64,000 nucleotides of DNA from Rhizodiscina lignyota. Taxonomy: Eukaryota > Ascomycota > Dothideomycetes > Aulographales > Rhizodiscinaceae. Within the stretch, counting starts at the first letter, position 1, and each line of letters begins with the position of its first letter. Position numbers and translations under genes: made by a program. This document shows, piece after piece, positions 21,203 through 33,800 of the stretch. The notes beneath the pieces were generated by a model. It had not been told where the DNA came from and searched no databases. It saw only the letters and a list, made by a program, of their open reading frames with translations. The stretch is taken from positions 496,001 to 560,000 of the forward strand of contig ML978124.1 in assembly GCA_010015805.1 (NCBI GenBank), written 5' to 3'.

Positions 21203-24200
21203 TTAGTCCATCTTGAGTTCTTCATGCTCGCCGACTCGAACTTCCGCAGGAGGCGGGTCGTCCTCGCTCATGGGCTCAGTATCGCCCGGCACATACTGCA
21301 CCATTCTTGGATCGACTGCCTCAATGTGCGTCACACCGACCGAAGGACTGACCTCACGGCTGACGTTCAGAGGTAGAGCGCTGTCATCAAACTCTTCCAT
21401 GCGGTTATCGTCAAGGTCTGGCAGCGCACTAGTGCTGCTGCCTTCCGCGACATTGCTGTCATTATCGTCAGCCTCTCCATCCGCGTCTGCGTCATTGTCC
21501 GCCCGACGTAGGTCCCCCCAAGTCCAGTTTTGCTCTTGGGTGGCGGCCATGCTAAAAGCAGACTGCTCTGCGGTCACAGGTCCAAACAGCGCTGATGACC
21601 GACCAATTGTACCACCTAGCGTTTCATCGCCGGCATGATCCATCTCTTGAGATCCATAGGCCGGGAGCTCCTCATCCATCATCGCGTCCCCTGCCTCGGT
21701 CCTCGCTTGCTTCCCTGCTCCCCCCGAACCAGCTGGCCCGCCCACTGGTCGGCGAGCCGCTCCGGCTGCGGCTGAGGCGCTCGACGACCCATTGTGGAAC
21801 GAGACGCCGAGCGGTCGGCCTTTTCCCTGGCCGGATGGGGAAGCATTACGTGAGGAAGATTGCGATTTGTGCACCGTGCCGTCTTGGGTATCAGGATTAA
21901 CTTCATCTGGATTTTCGGCGGCGCGGGCGTCGGCAATGAGCTCTTGGAGGTAAGATGGCCCGAGAGGAGTATCAGATCGACGACGATAGAAAAGAAGGTA
22001 GGCGGCGGAGGTGATGACAACATCAGGATCGTTCCTCTTGGAAACTTGGGAGTCTGCACTGTAGTTAGTAGTGTTCAATAAGGGCGGGGCAAATTCATAA
22101 CCTACCATTGTATTCATACCACTGGCCATCAAAGAAGTTCTTGGCAAAGGCAGTATAGTGTCCACCTCCCAAGCCGCCATAGTGGTTGTCCACGGCAATC
22201 AAGTCGTAAACCAGATCCTTGTCGCCATCCTTCAGCCCAACGCGCTTATTCAAGTCGAGCCCCTCCACGGGGAAGTCAACAAGCACGTCAATCTTATCTC
22301 GGAAGCCTCTATTGGCGCCAAAGCGTTTCAGGTGGATGACAAGAATATCCGGGAGCGTCCAGACCTCCAGCGTCTTTTCAGCGCGACGAAGCTCTTTGCA
22401 GCGGCTGCAGTACCAAGCATTCTCCTCTGAGAGGACCTCGCTCTTGGAGGTCTCTGTAAAGCAGTCCTCCAATGTCACACCTGATTTCTTTCGCGCAGCA
22501 CGACGCTCCTTTTTCTCTTGCAATTCTTCATCCTCAAAAGTCTCGGCAAACTTCCGCGCTTCAGCACCACGCATCTCCCCAGCCTTATCAGCGCCAAAGA
22601 GTGCCTCTACTGCATCGGTAGTCCAGTCTAGGACCAGAACTTCCCCCAAGCGAACCAAAGCAGGATCTTCATCTTCATCGGCTCCATCGTACGCCGAGTA
22701 ATGTGAAGGCTGAACTGAAGTCTGCTTGCCCTTGCGAGAGTACGTCGCCTGGTTTTTCCTACCCTTCCCGTGTTTCTTCTTCTTTGAGGGCTGGTTATAC
22801 AGAGTGCTGATCTGAGGGAGTTCTTCGTCACTTGTTGGATCATTCGTCTGGAAGCTATTCACTTGTTCAGGAGGATCGTCAATGTCAGATTCAGAAGAGC
22901 GGCTCCGACTCATGCTAACAGTAGACGCAAGTGAGGACCTGCGCCCATCTGTCAGCGATTGATGGACCCTCGACTGGATATCGATATTTTTCGCGCTGCT
23001 GCTATCGAAACTGGAGAAACCTGTTGGAATGATCTCTGGCCCAACACTGTGGTATCGAATGGTGAACAGATTCTGAAGTTGGCCGGGAATGAATGATCCT
23101 GGCTGGAGGATGGAAGGACGCTGACTCGTTGCGAAAACATTAGGATGCAGGTTGTGGCTGTTTGAAGTATGGCTGTCGGTCATGGAGACGTCGATAATAG
23201 AATTCTCGCCCTCCACTGATTGTGCCTGGACAGCTTGATCGGTGGACGAAGCATCGTCTTCGGGTGTCAAGACGGTATCGGACTCGTTTGCTGACTCATT
23301 TGCATTTGTGAATGGTTGATATTGATGATCGTCATCCTCGAAAATGTCTTTCGTTGTCAGGCCATCAACTTTCGCTAATATCTTCTTCAATATCGTGTCA
23401 TAATCCATGGCCTCCTTAGGAGTGAGACTAATGAAGAAGGGGTAGAGGATCAGACTCTTGGACGCGTAGGTATTCGAGCCGGACTTTTGATTGAAGACAG
23501 GGACAAGCATGTGCTCTGCGAGCTCCGAGTCTGAGCCGTCCATTTCATCGTCCGAATCTTTATGGTTGAATACCAACATTGATCTGATTTTCTGGGGGTT
23601 CTTCTTTTTGGGAGGAAAGTTTGTAGGAACGTGCTCCAGCTCATAGACAACGATGTCATCCCGTGGTTGTACGTTCGATTCCGAAATTGTGGCGTTGTCC
23701 TCAAAGATCTTGTAGAACTTATTGTTGAAGATTTCCGCGACAAGAAGGCGGTTGCGATCAAGACCTGGAACTCGCTGCATGATGTACTCCTTGAGTGAGC
23801 GGAAAGTACCATTCTTGTCCATGTCGATTTCAATTCTCAATGGTTTCCCATACAGAGGAATGAAGTCGATAGTGTGCTGCCAAGTTTGTTGGAATGGCAG
23901 CTGGAGAGTAAGCAGGGAGAACGGGTCGAACGTAATGCTAACTTTCTCGCATTCTGGGCAAACCATGGTATTCTTGTAGAAACCGTTGAACAGGTCCATT
24001 GCAATGGAGTCATTACGAGCGCGATGATTGTCTTGGTACTTTTGACCAAGTGCTTTAATCGCGTCAGGGTCATGAACGGTCTTGTCGTCCGATTCCGGAT
24101 TCTCGATGTAGGGTTTCTTGACAATGCGATTGAGGTCCTCATGGAGCCCATCGACGAGGAAGCTCATAAGCTCCTGAGAATCTTGCTGACCGTAGCCGGA

Positions 24201-26475
24201 AAACATTGGCGCGTATCTACCAAGCACTCCTTTGAAATTGCGCGGTGCGAAGCTTGTAGCCGCTGACGGGTCGTAAATCGAAGCAAGCAAGCCTGCGTAA
24301 GCCCTCGCTACGTTTCCATTGTGACCGAGCGGATTGTTCGTATTCAACTCTTTCTTGTACTTCTCCACTACACTCCGGATCAGTTACATATTCACAGCAA
24401 GACTGAGAAGCTCGAATTAACTTACGGAGAAAGTACTGCGTCAGCTCTTCAACACTACGAATGCATTGCAAGGCAGAGTTCATGTAACACGAGTTACCAA
24501 GGTTTATCAAACCAACCGTGCCACGAGTTCGACCAGTACGTTGAGAACGCCCCCGAGTCATTGGTCCAGAGGGAGCAGGGCTAGACCGACCGCTTGATGT
24601 ACCTGCTTTGCTAGCTGTTGTACGGTTCGCAGTGGTCTTGTTGTTGAGAGTGACACCGTTCTTTGCTGCTGTGGAGCGCAATGCATCTGAGACGTATTCG
24701 TCCTTGGTAGTTGAGACTTGCTCTTCGACGATGAGAGTTTGATCCGATGCGAGACCAAGGATTGCAATCTTTGAGCGTCCATTGTACTTCGGATTGGCTG
24801 TCTCGTCTCGGCAGTCGACCATCTCCCGGTCTGAACCTTCGGTCATAGATGTGAATTCGTTGAGGTCCATTTCCAGTTTAAGGGAGGAGGCCTGTGGTCG
24901 CATGCGCGGCGAACCGCCCGATGAGGACGGAGGCGTTAATATTCCTGGCTGATTTCTAGTACTGGCCTCTGGTACGGGTTGGTTCATCGAAGTCAGGTCC
25001 CTCCAGAGGCGAATCTTGACGTTATTAGGGACATTGACTGCCTGCTTTACGTCTTTCAGGAACTCTTGTGTACCCTTGCTGCGCGTTGCCATGAGCTTTG
25101 GAGCAGCTAAATTTCGCTCTTGAAGGACTTCTAGAGTAGTTCCATCCTTCCCGTTTCGAACCTTGCGGATCGTGAAGATTGGCGGATGCAATTCATAAAT
25201 GACATTAGTGCTTGTCGAGTCCTCTTCAGCAGTATCGTGTGCGTAGCGCTTGACAGGGAATGAGCCAGATGCCAGGCCGTACCAGTCGAGGATCAGATCC
25301 CATGCCTTCGAAGGCACAATCGTGTAATCGTCTTCGGTCACTCCAGCTCTGAGCGGTATGAATGGCTCTCCCTTCTCGTCGCTGTATGTGTGCTCTGGCA
25401 TTTCTTTCAAATATTAGCTGCATATTCAAGGGGGAAAAGACCCCTAACCTGTTTGCATAATTGATGAATTGTCTATCGGGCCAACTTCTCCTTCTAGAGC
25501 ATCCTTATCCACATCAGCTGGCGGTGAGCTGGTTCGCGCAAGAACGCGTTGCAGCCACTTGTTCGCCACCAAATATCCTACATCGCCATCCTGAGGTGGC
25601 TCCTGTAGCATGGGAAGCACTTCTCCGTATTGCTCATCATATGAAGGGCGAGGGGTATTGCTGGCCTTGTCTTCAATGATTCTATCATCAGAGGTTGCGG
25701 TCATGTGAAATGGTGATGACTCAAGACTCGTGGCGGCGCTTGAAGGCTGTGCGGAGGCTGATGTTGGATCGGAATTGATACTGTTCGAGGCAGTACCATC
25801 CGCCATTTGATCATTGGAAGAGGGCTCGTTCGAGCTGAATCTCGCATTTGACGTGCCCTTTGAGGAGCTGGCGTTGTCTCCACCGGTGGTGTTGGTGCCC
25901 TCGTGCCCAGGTGTTTCCTTCATATCAACATCATCACCATCTTCCATGTGTGCGGCGGATCGCTTCGGAGGTGATGACGAGCGAGTCTCCTGCGATGTGA
26001 CACTCCGTTTCAGGCTGGCATTGTCGAAAGGTGTTGGAAGTCCTTCCTCAAGCGCTGGAGAGTCTTCGCGATTCTGATCCTCCGGCATTATCGGGGTTCC
26101 GCCAGTGTTTAGCGATAGCCCAGCGTAAGCTTCAGTTGGCGAGCTTGCGGCTGAGGAGATAGAGGTATCTCCAGAAGCTTCAGCGATCTCTCCGTGTAGA
26201 TGTGCGGGAATGAAGCGAGGCGGAGAGAGTGAGGGGCGAGAATCGGAGATGGGAGGCGGAAGAGAGGGAGGTGGCGTGGCAGAGCTGGAAGGTTCGAAGG
26301 CTGGAGGTGTGCAATGCCGGATTGGTGGATGGGTATCCTGATCAACTTGTGTCTTTGAAATCTTTCTCTTCTTGGAGGTGGAGGAAGCCGTTTTTGCAGT
26401 GTCTCGCGCTGCTTTCAAACCGTTTGCCGGTCCGAAAGCATAAACACGTAGAAAGGGCCGGGAAGATGTGAGCAA
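21203..26475 (-). CDS. ubp12: Ubiquitin carboxyl-terminal hydrolase, USP4/15 - Ubp12 type (5' end uncertain)
   Basis: Four exons (from about 26475 to 25449, then 25403-24426, 24367-22106, 22053-21203), up to 1705 aa. After a disordered Pro/Ser-rich N-terminus come a DUSP domain spanning intron 1 (GYLVANKWLQRVLAR...IPLRAGVTEDDYTIVPSKAWDLILDWYG), a ubiquitin-like segment, and the split USP catalytic domain. The Cys box is GLINLGNSCYMNSALQC (Cys codon 24489-24487) and the His box GGLGGGHYTAFAKN (His codon 22160-22158), with zinc-finger CxxC pairs between. The joins EYN-DSQVSKRNDPDVV and YFL-LEKYKKEL are family-typical. The open frame begins with TTG at 26475 and its first ATG is at 26088; either translation starts there (1576 aa) or a short upstream exon was missed. 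Function: cysteine-protease removal of ubiquitin. Confidence 0.88.
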
Positions 26476-27035
26476 ACGTAATGTAGCAAGCAGCTACATC
26501 GATAGACGCGAAAAGAGAGTTTTAATGTTGCGCGGAAGGGCGTAATGTCGCGTGGTGTCGGCGCCAGGCACCTTCTAGGTGACGCTTCGAGATTCTGATC
26601 TTGGGGGCCCAAGCGTCGGTCGTGAGGCTGACGGCACTTGCCATATTTTAATTTCATAAACACCAACACACATCGGGAGGATACTTAGTATCTTGCATAA
26701 GGCCCCCGACGAGATGGACAAAGTAGCTGGTCGCCAGGCAAGATGCAACCCATAAGTGTGAGCGCCTCTCGTACTTCAAGGTCAGCCAGGCTATCTCTGG
26801 AAGCTTAGTTCTATGTTCTTCAGAGAGTGCATCATAGTAATAGGCCTTTGAAAACCTTGATCACCATGTTCGTTCTAGAATCTATCGATTATGGCTGTTC
26901 GGTGTCTTAAAAGCTACGGTGAGCCTTTTGGTCACGATCGAGTATGGACTAAGGTACTGTAGAATGCGTTTCATGACTTAATGCTATTGATAAATGGACC
27001 GACTCCCTTATATCTGCGCTTCATGGTGAACAACC
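26476..27035. other. Intergenic, probable promoter of the deubiquitinase
   Basis: Spacer between two minus-strand genes. It may hold an unrecognised first exon of the deubiquitinase gene, since that open frame has no ATG near its 5' end. Nothing else seen. Confidence 0.4.
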
Positions 27036-28156
27036 TCAACGATTGCTCTCTGTGCTTGTCTCCTTGCGCTTCTTCTCCTCCGCCCTATCCTCCCTTATTA
27101 CTTCCTCGGCGATTGACAAAACCCACGCAGTGAATTCCGGTGGGAACTTGAATTTCTGTGTGGGTTGTTCCGCTCCAAACTCGGTTCCGTTCCCCTCTTG
27201 AGTGCGAATCTCATGTTCAACGGAGTTCGGACTTGGAGTAAGGTTCCTGCACAATCTCAGTTATTAGCATCCGCATCGTGGCTATTCGGTCCATAAGCTA
27301 TTGCGTACTGCTCAGATGAAGATAATGACCCGCTGCAATTCACTGCAGATTCACAGGTGCTATTGCAGGTGTCTGGGTGTTCTGCAGAGCTGAGAGGTCC
27401 ATATGCCAGCAGAGGCTGTCCTGATTGCCGTGTCGTTCTCATACCCTCCGCTTGAGACAATGGCAGTTGGTCAAAGTTTTCTCTTCCCTCTCCATTCGAA
27501 ATGAACAGAGTCTCTTCGCCCTCAAGCGCCTCGTCAAGTACAGCAACTTCGCACCATTCATGTGTATCCGGCTGTTTCTCTTCATCCCCACCCTCGTGAT
27601 CCATTGTGGAGCTGGAGTCAGGGTATACCGTGACCCATCCGTCTTCGGCGCTGTTCTCGACTCTCTCCTCGATGTCCTCTGGGTGGAGCTCGTGTCGCAA
27701 TGGTGAGTGGCTTGTACACGGCCGTTGCAGTGCCAAAGTCCTCCTTGTCGCGGGAGCGCTTGGTGGAAAAGACTGGCGAAGTCGCCATGCCTCTTGGTTC
27801 CATCTATCTTGAACCTCATCTTGCTCAACATTCAGTGTTTCGACAACCTTCATCTGCTTCAATGTCTCTTCGGATGTTGCATCATTCGAGTATGCTTCCT
27901 CCAGCTCCTCTTCGGCCTTTCGCAGTCGCATCTCAGTGTCATCTACCCTACTTTCCCACTCTTCCATAAATGTTGCAAACTGACACCCGCCGCAATTCAC
28001 TCTAGACAGGAAGTATGGAAGAAAGGAACTCGAACCTCCCCTTGCGCAGCAACACGCTGGGTCACCACTCGTGTGTCGTACGGTCCTGCGACAGTGTGAA
28101 TAAATGCGATAGCTGGTATGGCCACAGCCATGCCATACTTGGTGTATCTTGCACAT
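27036..28156 (-). CDS. Cys/His-rich N-terminal protein of unknown function, 352 aa
   Basis: Two exons on the minus strand (28156-27309, 27246-27036). The 62-nt intron has a GTACGC donor, GCTAATAAC branch site and GCAG acceptor; the join SSE-Q-NLTPSPN extends the protein beyond a stop that would otherwise end exon 1. The N-terminus MCKIHQVWHGCGH, with further His/Cys up to VNCGGC (about residue 62), looks like a small zinc-binding module seen at the start of many uncharacterised fungal proteins (MC-x-aromatic-x-CGH). A coiled coil (about residues 65-125) and a long acidic disordered region follow; the C-terminal helix (FTAWVLSIAEEVIREDRAEEKKRK) is highly charged. No enzyme motif. Confidence 0.65.
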
Positions 28157-30831
28157 GGTTGCACGATTCCGGAAGGAGACTTGGATAAACGTAGGCGTTC
28201 GCGATGATTTGAGATAGGCCAAGTTATATAAATTCGGTCAGATTCCAATGCGTGTCGCAGAAGGCCGAAAATGTCCCGTGTTTGCGGTGCTGCGACGTGA
28301 AATATGCCAACCTCCGATGATAGAGATGCTTTAAACAGAGTTTCTCGTCCAAGTTGGCTCCTGGTGTTGCCGGAATGAATATTTCAGGCCTTTGATGATG
28401 CACCGGGCATTTAGACCCGATCTTCGATAACGATGATCTCCAAGTATGAGGCACCGAGAGTACCAAACCACGACCGATCGACAGCTGGAGGGAGAAGATG
28501 GAGAGAAACGGCGATGATGAAAGAGCGATAGATACAAACTAAAGAGTCAGCTACTAGTACCTAGGTGCCTACAGGAGTCCGTGAATACGTTGAGTTGCGC
28601 CTTCCATAATTTCCCTTCACGGTGTGCGCTTTGACGCAGTGAACCACTCTTTTCCCAACGTCCATATTTCCAAACACACGAATTGTTCACCTCTGATTTC
28701 GAATTATGTCATCACGCAAAATAAGGAGGAGATACGTGGAGTTTCCCACCAGCGAACAGTCTCCAGGGCCACCCCACTACAGTCGTCTTCAGCACTTCTA
28801 AGAAGCTTCTACATATTAGTGAGTTTATATTCGAGGTCGTCAGGGATTAGCTTACAAGGCCTGCTTTAGAGGGTTTGCTTCTCGATGTCGTAGAAAAAGG
28901 ACGCCGTTGCAGGTCTTATTCGCTCACGAGAAACCTGCTCTTTCGTACCTTTGGGATCTGTCTCCATAACCAGTTCTTGTAGCGAGAACGTCTCGGTTCA
29001 TTTTTTTCTTTTCAACTTTCGTCTCGGTGTATCTTGATTAGATACATTTCAGCTCGTATTATCAACCTTACTACAGTAACTGCGCTCCATTCTTTACAGT
29101 CACGAGAGAGTCTATCGTTATATGTATGGAGGCTACGGCATTTATATCCTCACATTGCCATTCTGGCGATCAGCTGGCCTAGTATCCTAATTCAGAAGAC
29201 TTCCGTGGTACACTTTACCAGTCTTTAGTTACCTTTAGATCGGTAGTCTTGTGGTCTTTCTTCGGTACCGAACCTTTTAGCTTGCATTGCCTAGGCGGCA
29301 GACGGCGGGGTGACGAAAGTGGCGGGCGACCAGAGTGGAGCTTGACACGGAAGGGGTTTGCTTATTCTTCCTTCCCTCAAATGTAGAGTTGGAGTTAGTC
29401 TCACCACGAGAGATGTTCCAATATATGAGTTGATGAAAGAAAAGATTAGAGACACAGGCTGGAGGGGCTTGGCACGCTCCCTGAGTGGGTGCAGGCGCCA
29501 TTACCACTGACCAGCGTTCGGCGCCTGCAGCGTTTAGCAACAACAACGGTTAGCGCACCAATCAGGATTTCCAGGTTTATTTCGTGCGTCAGACAGCCAC
29601 CTCACGGCTTTCCGACCCAGATCTGTCACGTGCGCGGGACCTGCGGGTGTTCGCAGGCCCACAGGGGAGCCAAATCGGTCTGGCTTCGTGGCTGCAACAG
29701 TAGCTCCAAGCGGCGCTGCGGCAGACCAGAAAGCCTAAACTCTCCGAATACGGAATCATGGATAACCAGAAACTGGAGAGACAAGAGTCATGATGCAGGT
29801 AGATGGAAATCATGCCGAAGCACCCACTTTGCCGCAACCAGAGCGGCCAAAAGGCACCGGATGAGAACGAATAGCAAAGGATATGCGGAACGAGATGGAT
29901 CAGTTTGCTCTGGACCACGCTACAGCTGTATTGTCGCTATGAACTTCCCTTTATCGTTTCCCCATCGGAGATTTCGGGAGACGTTACCTAGTGACGCAGG
30001 CAAGGTCATTGCCATGTGCGCGGCTAAGTTAGTGCTGGCGGTGTACAGCACCGTTCAGAGGTTGGAAAGGAAGGCATGGATGGCAGTGGAGCCTCTGCAC
30101 TGACGGTAGCACAGCGCCGGAAGAGCAGACAGGGTGGATCATGATGCTGGCAGAGCATGCGCTTGGGAACGAGCGCTTGATGTCTCTTTACCCTGACCCA
30201 ACGGAAGGCAAGGTTTAGAGGCCCATGTCCTGAAATAACAGCCGTGCCCCGGTCCATGCCTCGCCGGTCGCAAGTCGCAAAGCAGGGCGACCGGCCTTCC
30301 TGCGCACATGCTGCTTGCTCCTTTGGCTCCCCGCAAACTTAGCTCACCCACCGTCGACGGGCTCTGCTGTAGATCAGACTCGTTTTCCTTCTCTTATATC
30401 GTCCGTCATCACGTCTTATTCGCAATTGACCGCTTTTCGTGCTCGTCGTATCATCTGCTGTCTTCAATCCTTCCAACTTGTACCCAGCATGTGCCTCACC
30501 TCGTGCCATTGGTCTGGATGAGCACTAACATTGGACTTGCAGAAGTACTTGTACATACGCTCCTACCCTCTCTCTGATTGCTCCTTCACGCTGCATAAGG
30601 CCCTGTAAAGCACGGTCACCCACCGCTTCCTTTTCTCTCAACGGGCTGACTGTTTCGCTCGCCCCGCTCCGGTGCCTGAACTGTCTCGTGCACTCGGTCT
30701 GTCATGCATTGTAGCACCATCGTCCTATCCCGGTCATAAACTAGCCTTCACGCACCTCAGCCGTCAACGCTGAAACCTTCTTGAGGAAGCGACAGAAGAC
30801 CATCTCAAATCTTCGATAGCGATTGCGGTCC
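28157..30831. other. Gene-poor 2.7-kb stretch with repeat copy B
   Basis: Holds repeat copy B (separate entry), an AT-rich tail to about 29280, a 10-bp inverted repeat (TGCAGGCGCC at 29490-29499 with its complement at 29520-29529), and, from about 30340, a CT-rich segment that is probably the long leader of the RING-PH-vWA gene. The 204-aa frame at 29489-30103 starts without ATG, has a chance-like composition and is not accepted. Confidence 0.55.
28741..28932 (-). repeat. Dispersed repeat, copy B (less mutated)
   Basis: Reverse-complement partner of 10376-10568, about 192 nt. It keeps G/C at many positions where copy A has A/T. Homology fades to the left near 28740; to the right, weaker similarity may continue to about 28980. 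Class unknown. Confidence 0.75.
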
Positions 30832-33800
30832 ATGTCGACGGGAGGCCACTTTCGTTCTACCAGTCGAACCAAACCAAACATCCGAGCGGAGGACTCCGCA
30901 AACATAGAATCAAATCTATACTCGCTCGGCCTCCTCGGAGGTGGAAGGGCAACAAGGAGAAATAAATCGGTAGAATTCAAGTCGCAAAACGAAGAGCGTG
31001 GTACGGAAACACCTTCTCTTTCTCTTCTGTTCCAATTGTTTAAGACATGTCTAAAACTGAATCCATTCACCGTGCGCGCCCTAACAGATCTTATAGAGCT
31101 TCGTAGACCACCGCATTCTCCGCGGTACCCTCCCATCAGCGCCTCGCCAATTATCTCGCGATCCTCTTCCAGAAGGTCCGCAAGCTCACCCACTCGCTCG
31201 CTTCCGACTCGTCCGCTCCCATCTTCAGTCCCGAGGTCTGGCAGAGGCATGGCCGGCGTGCTGGACCTGGACAGGACTGGAAACCGCAGAGACAGGACGT
31301 TCGTTGGGGCAGAATGCGCGGTCTGCGAGGAACCTCTAGAGCACACACTTCGCGGTGAGCGTATACTACAGCTCACATGCGCGCATGTTGCACACGAAGC
31401 TTGCTTCTATGAGTACATCCGGGAATTTGAGGCGCAAACTTGTCCAGCATGTGATGCACCGCTTGGGCTGGACTCAAGCCGGGGAGGTAATGTATTAGAT
31501 ATGGGTATACGATGTGTTCTACAATTCGATACACCGCATCGCTAATACTAATGCAGGAAAGCTCAACAACTTGGTGAAGTCCAACAGATCACTTGATCTT
31601 AGAGATGACCCACGAGATGGTTACGACGCGGCTACCCCATGGGATCGTGACCCACGACCCGACACTTCGCGATCTGCCTCTGCCAGAGATGTACATTATG
31701 GGGAAAAGAGTCAAGCACGAGATTTCAGCGAAAACAACTCTTCGCGCCTACACAATCGGAACGATAGTGGAGTGTCTGGTCCCTCTAATGAATATGCGGA
31801 CCCACATGCACCTGTCGCCAGAAGGCATGACTTTGACGTCCAGTCTATGGAGACAACTCTGAACAGCCCGAAGACGGCGAACAGGAATCCTATTCCAGCC
31901 CCTCACGTCACTATACGAAGCGAGTTTCCTACATTAACGCGATCGCGCCAGCAACAGAGTTTGACCTGCCTTGTCACCGTCGAAGTTGCAGAGCGAAAGT
32001 GGAAACACGAACCGGAGCCGGAGAGTTCGCAACGGGCTCAAACAACGACTAAACTTGCAAAGGCGCCGAGCCAGAACTTTGTCAGGGCCACTCCCATGGA
32101 CCAAAGCGTGGCAGAGCGACTCAGAGATCGAGTGGATAACTGGCATGGATTGGATGTCTCAAGGTTGGAGATTTTGTCGGCGCTACTTGTCAAGGCTGAG
32201 CTTACACTAGAGCAGGTTCGGGAAATTGCATCTTCACGCCCACATCCGTGTTGGAAAAGATAGGAGGACCTGGCAGGATTTGGAGTGCTACCTTTTCTCT
32301 GAAATGCTAATTTGCGTGAAAGAGAAGAGAGTGCCATCAGATTCGCAGGTTGGAAAAGTGCGATGCAATCTCAAGGGTTCGATATTGATCAAGAAGCACC
32401 TTCGACAAGTTGATGCATCCATGGGTATATCAGCCCATCCCTTCTTTCGACTCGACACTGATTCCTTATAGATGAACTTGTTCTAACCCTTACCCTATCC
32501 GTTGCCGAATTACCGCAGTTCCATCTGCACTTCAGGGACCCGGACACTTTGGAGGTCTGGAAAATTGCACTGATGCAAATTAACAGCAATCAACAGCCTA
32601 TCCTAAAGACGACAGAGTACGATCAAGATAATTCTGGAACCGATGAGGATGATTTCACGAGCCCAAAGACGGATAAGCGCCTATCATCCGTCCATTCTTC
32701 ATACGCCGGTCGATCATACAATACAGCAGCGACAGAATATTCGAGTACCCGGAATGGTGTACCAGACATGCGACTACCGGCCGGTGTGCATGTACCGCTG
32801 GATATTGTTGTCGTAATCCCTGTATCGAGCTCGATGCAAGGCCTAAAGATAACTCTTCTCCGTGACACACTTCGTTTCCTGGTTGCCAATCTCGGAGAAC
32901 GAGATCGTATGGGTCTTGTCACATTTGGTTCAAGTGGGGGAGGAGTACCTATTGTAGGGATGACGTCAAAAGCGTGGAGTGGCTGGCCCCAAGTTTTGGA
33001 AAGTATCAAGCCTCTTGGACAAAAGAGTCTGCGGGCGGACGTTGTTGAAGGCGCCAATGTCGCAATGGATTTGCTCATGCAGCGCAAGTCGACAAATCCG
33101 CTATCAAGCATCTTATTGATCAGCGACTCTTCGACGTCAGACCCAGAAAGTGTGGACTTTGTCGTCTCGCGAGCAGAGGCCGCGAAGGTCACTATTCATT
33201 CCTTTGGACTTGGTCTCACGCACAAGCCGGACACAATGATCGAATTGTCAACTCGAACGAAGGCTTCATACACATATGTCAAAGATTGGAATGCGCTTCG
33301 AGAATGTGTCGCAGGATGCCTGGGCTCGTTGCAATCAACATCACATCAGAACGCGAAGCTCAAACTGCGGTTACCGGAGGGCTCGCCTGCGAAGTTTGTC
33401 AAGATTTCTGGTGCCATGCATATTACAAAACGGGCTACCGGAAAAGATGCTGAGGCCGCTCTTGGCAATCTACGCTTTGGAGACAAGAGAGGTATGATTG
33501 TCGGTGATTATGATCTTGCATGATGACTAACAACTGTATAGATGTTCTAGTGCAGCTTGCTATTGAGCCTGACAACAGCGCAGAGCAAGCACCCCACGAC
33601 GCATGGGAGTCCATAGTCTCTGGCCTCGAAGCACTTGGAGGAGCTGACCCAGAAGACCCACGACCACTCAGCGTGGAAGAAGTTCCCTTAATCCAAGCAG
33701 ACCTTGTGTTCGGCGACGTTCTCCGCGAAGGTCAAACCGCCCATCTGCCGCGACCAACACTACTTACAATCACAGTTCTCCCCGCATCAGGCAGACCAAA

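Noticed and set aside
29489-30103. 204-aa plus-strand frame in the gene-poor stretch
   Set aside because: Begins with a non-ATG codon, rich in Arg/Ser/Cys as in chance translations, no family motif.
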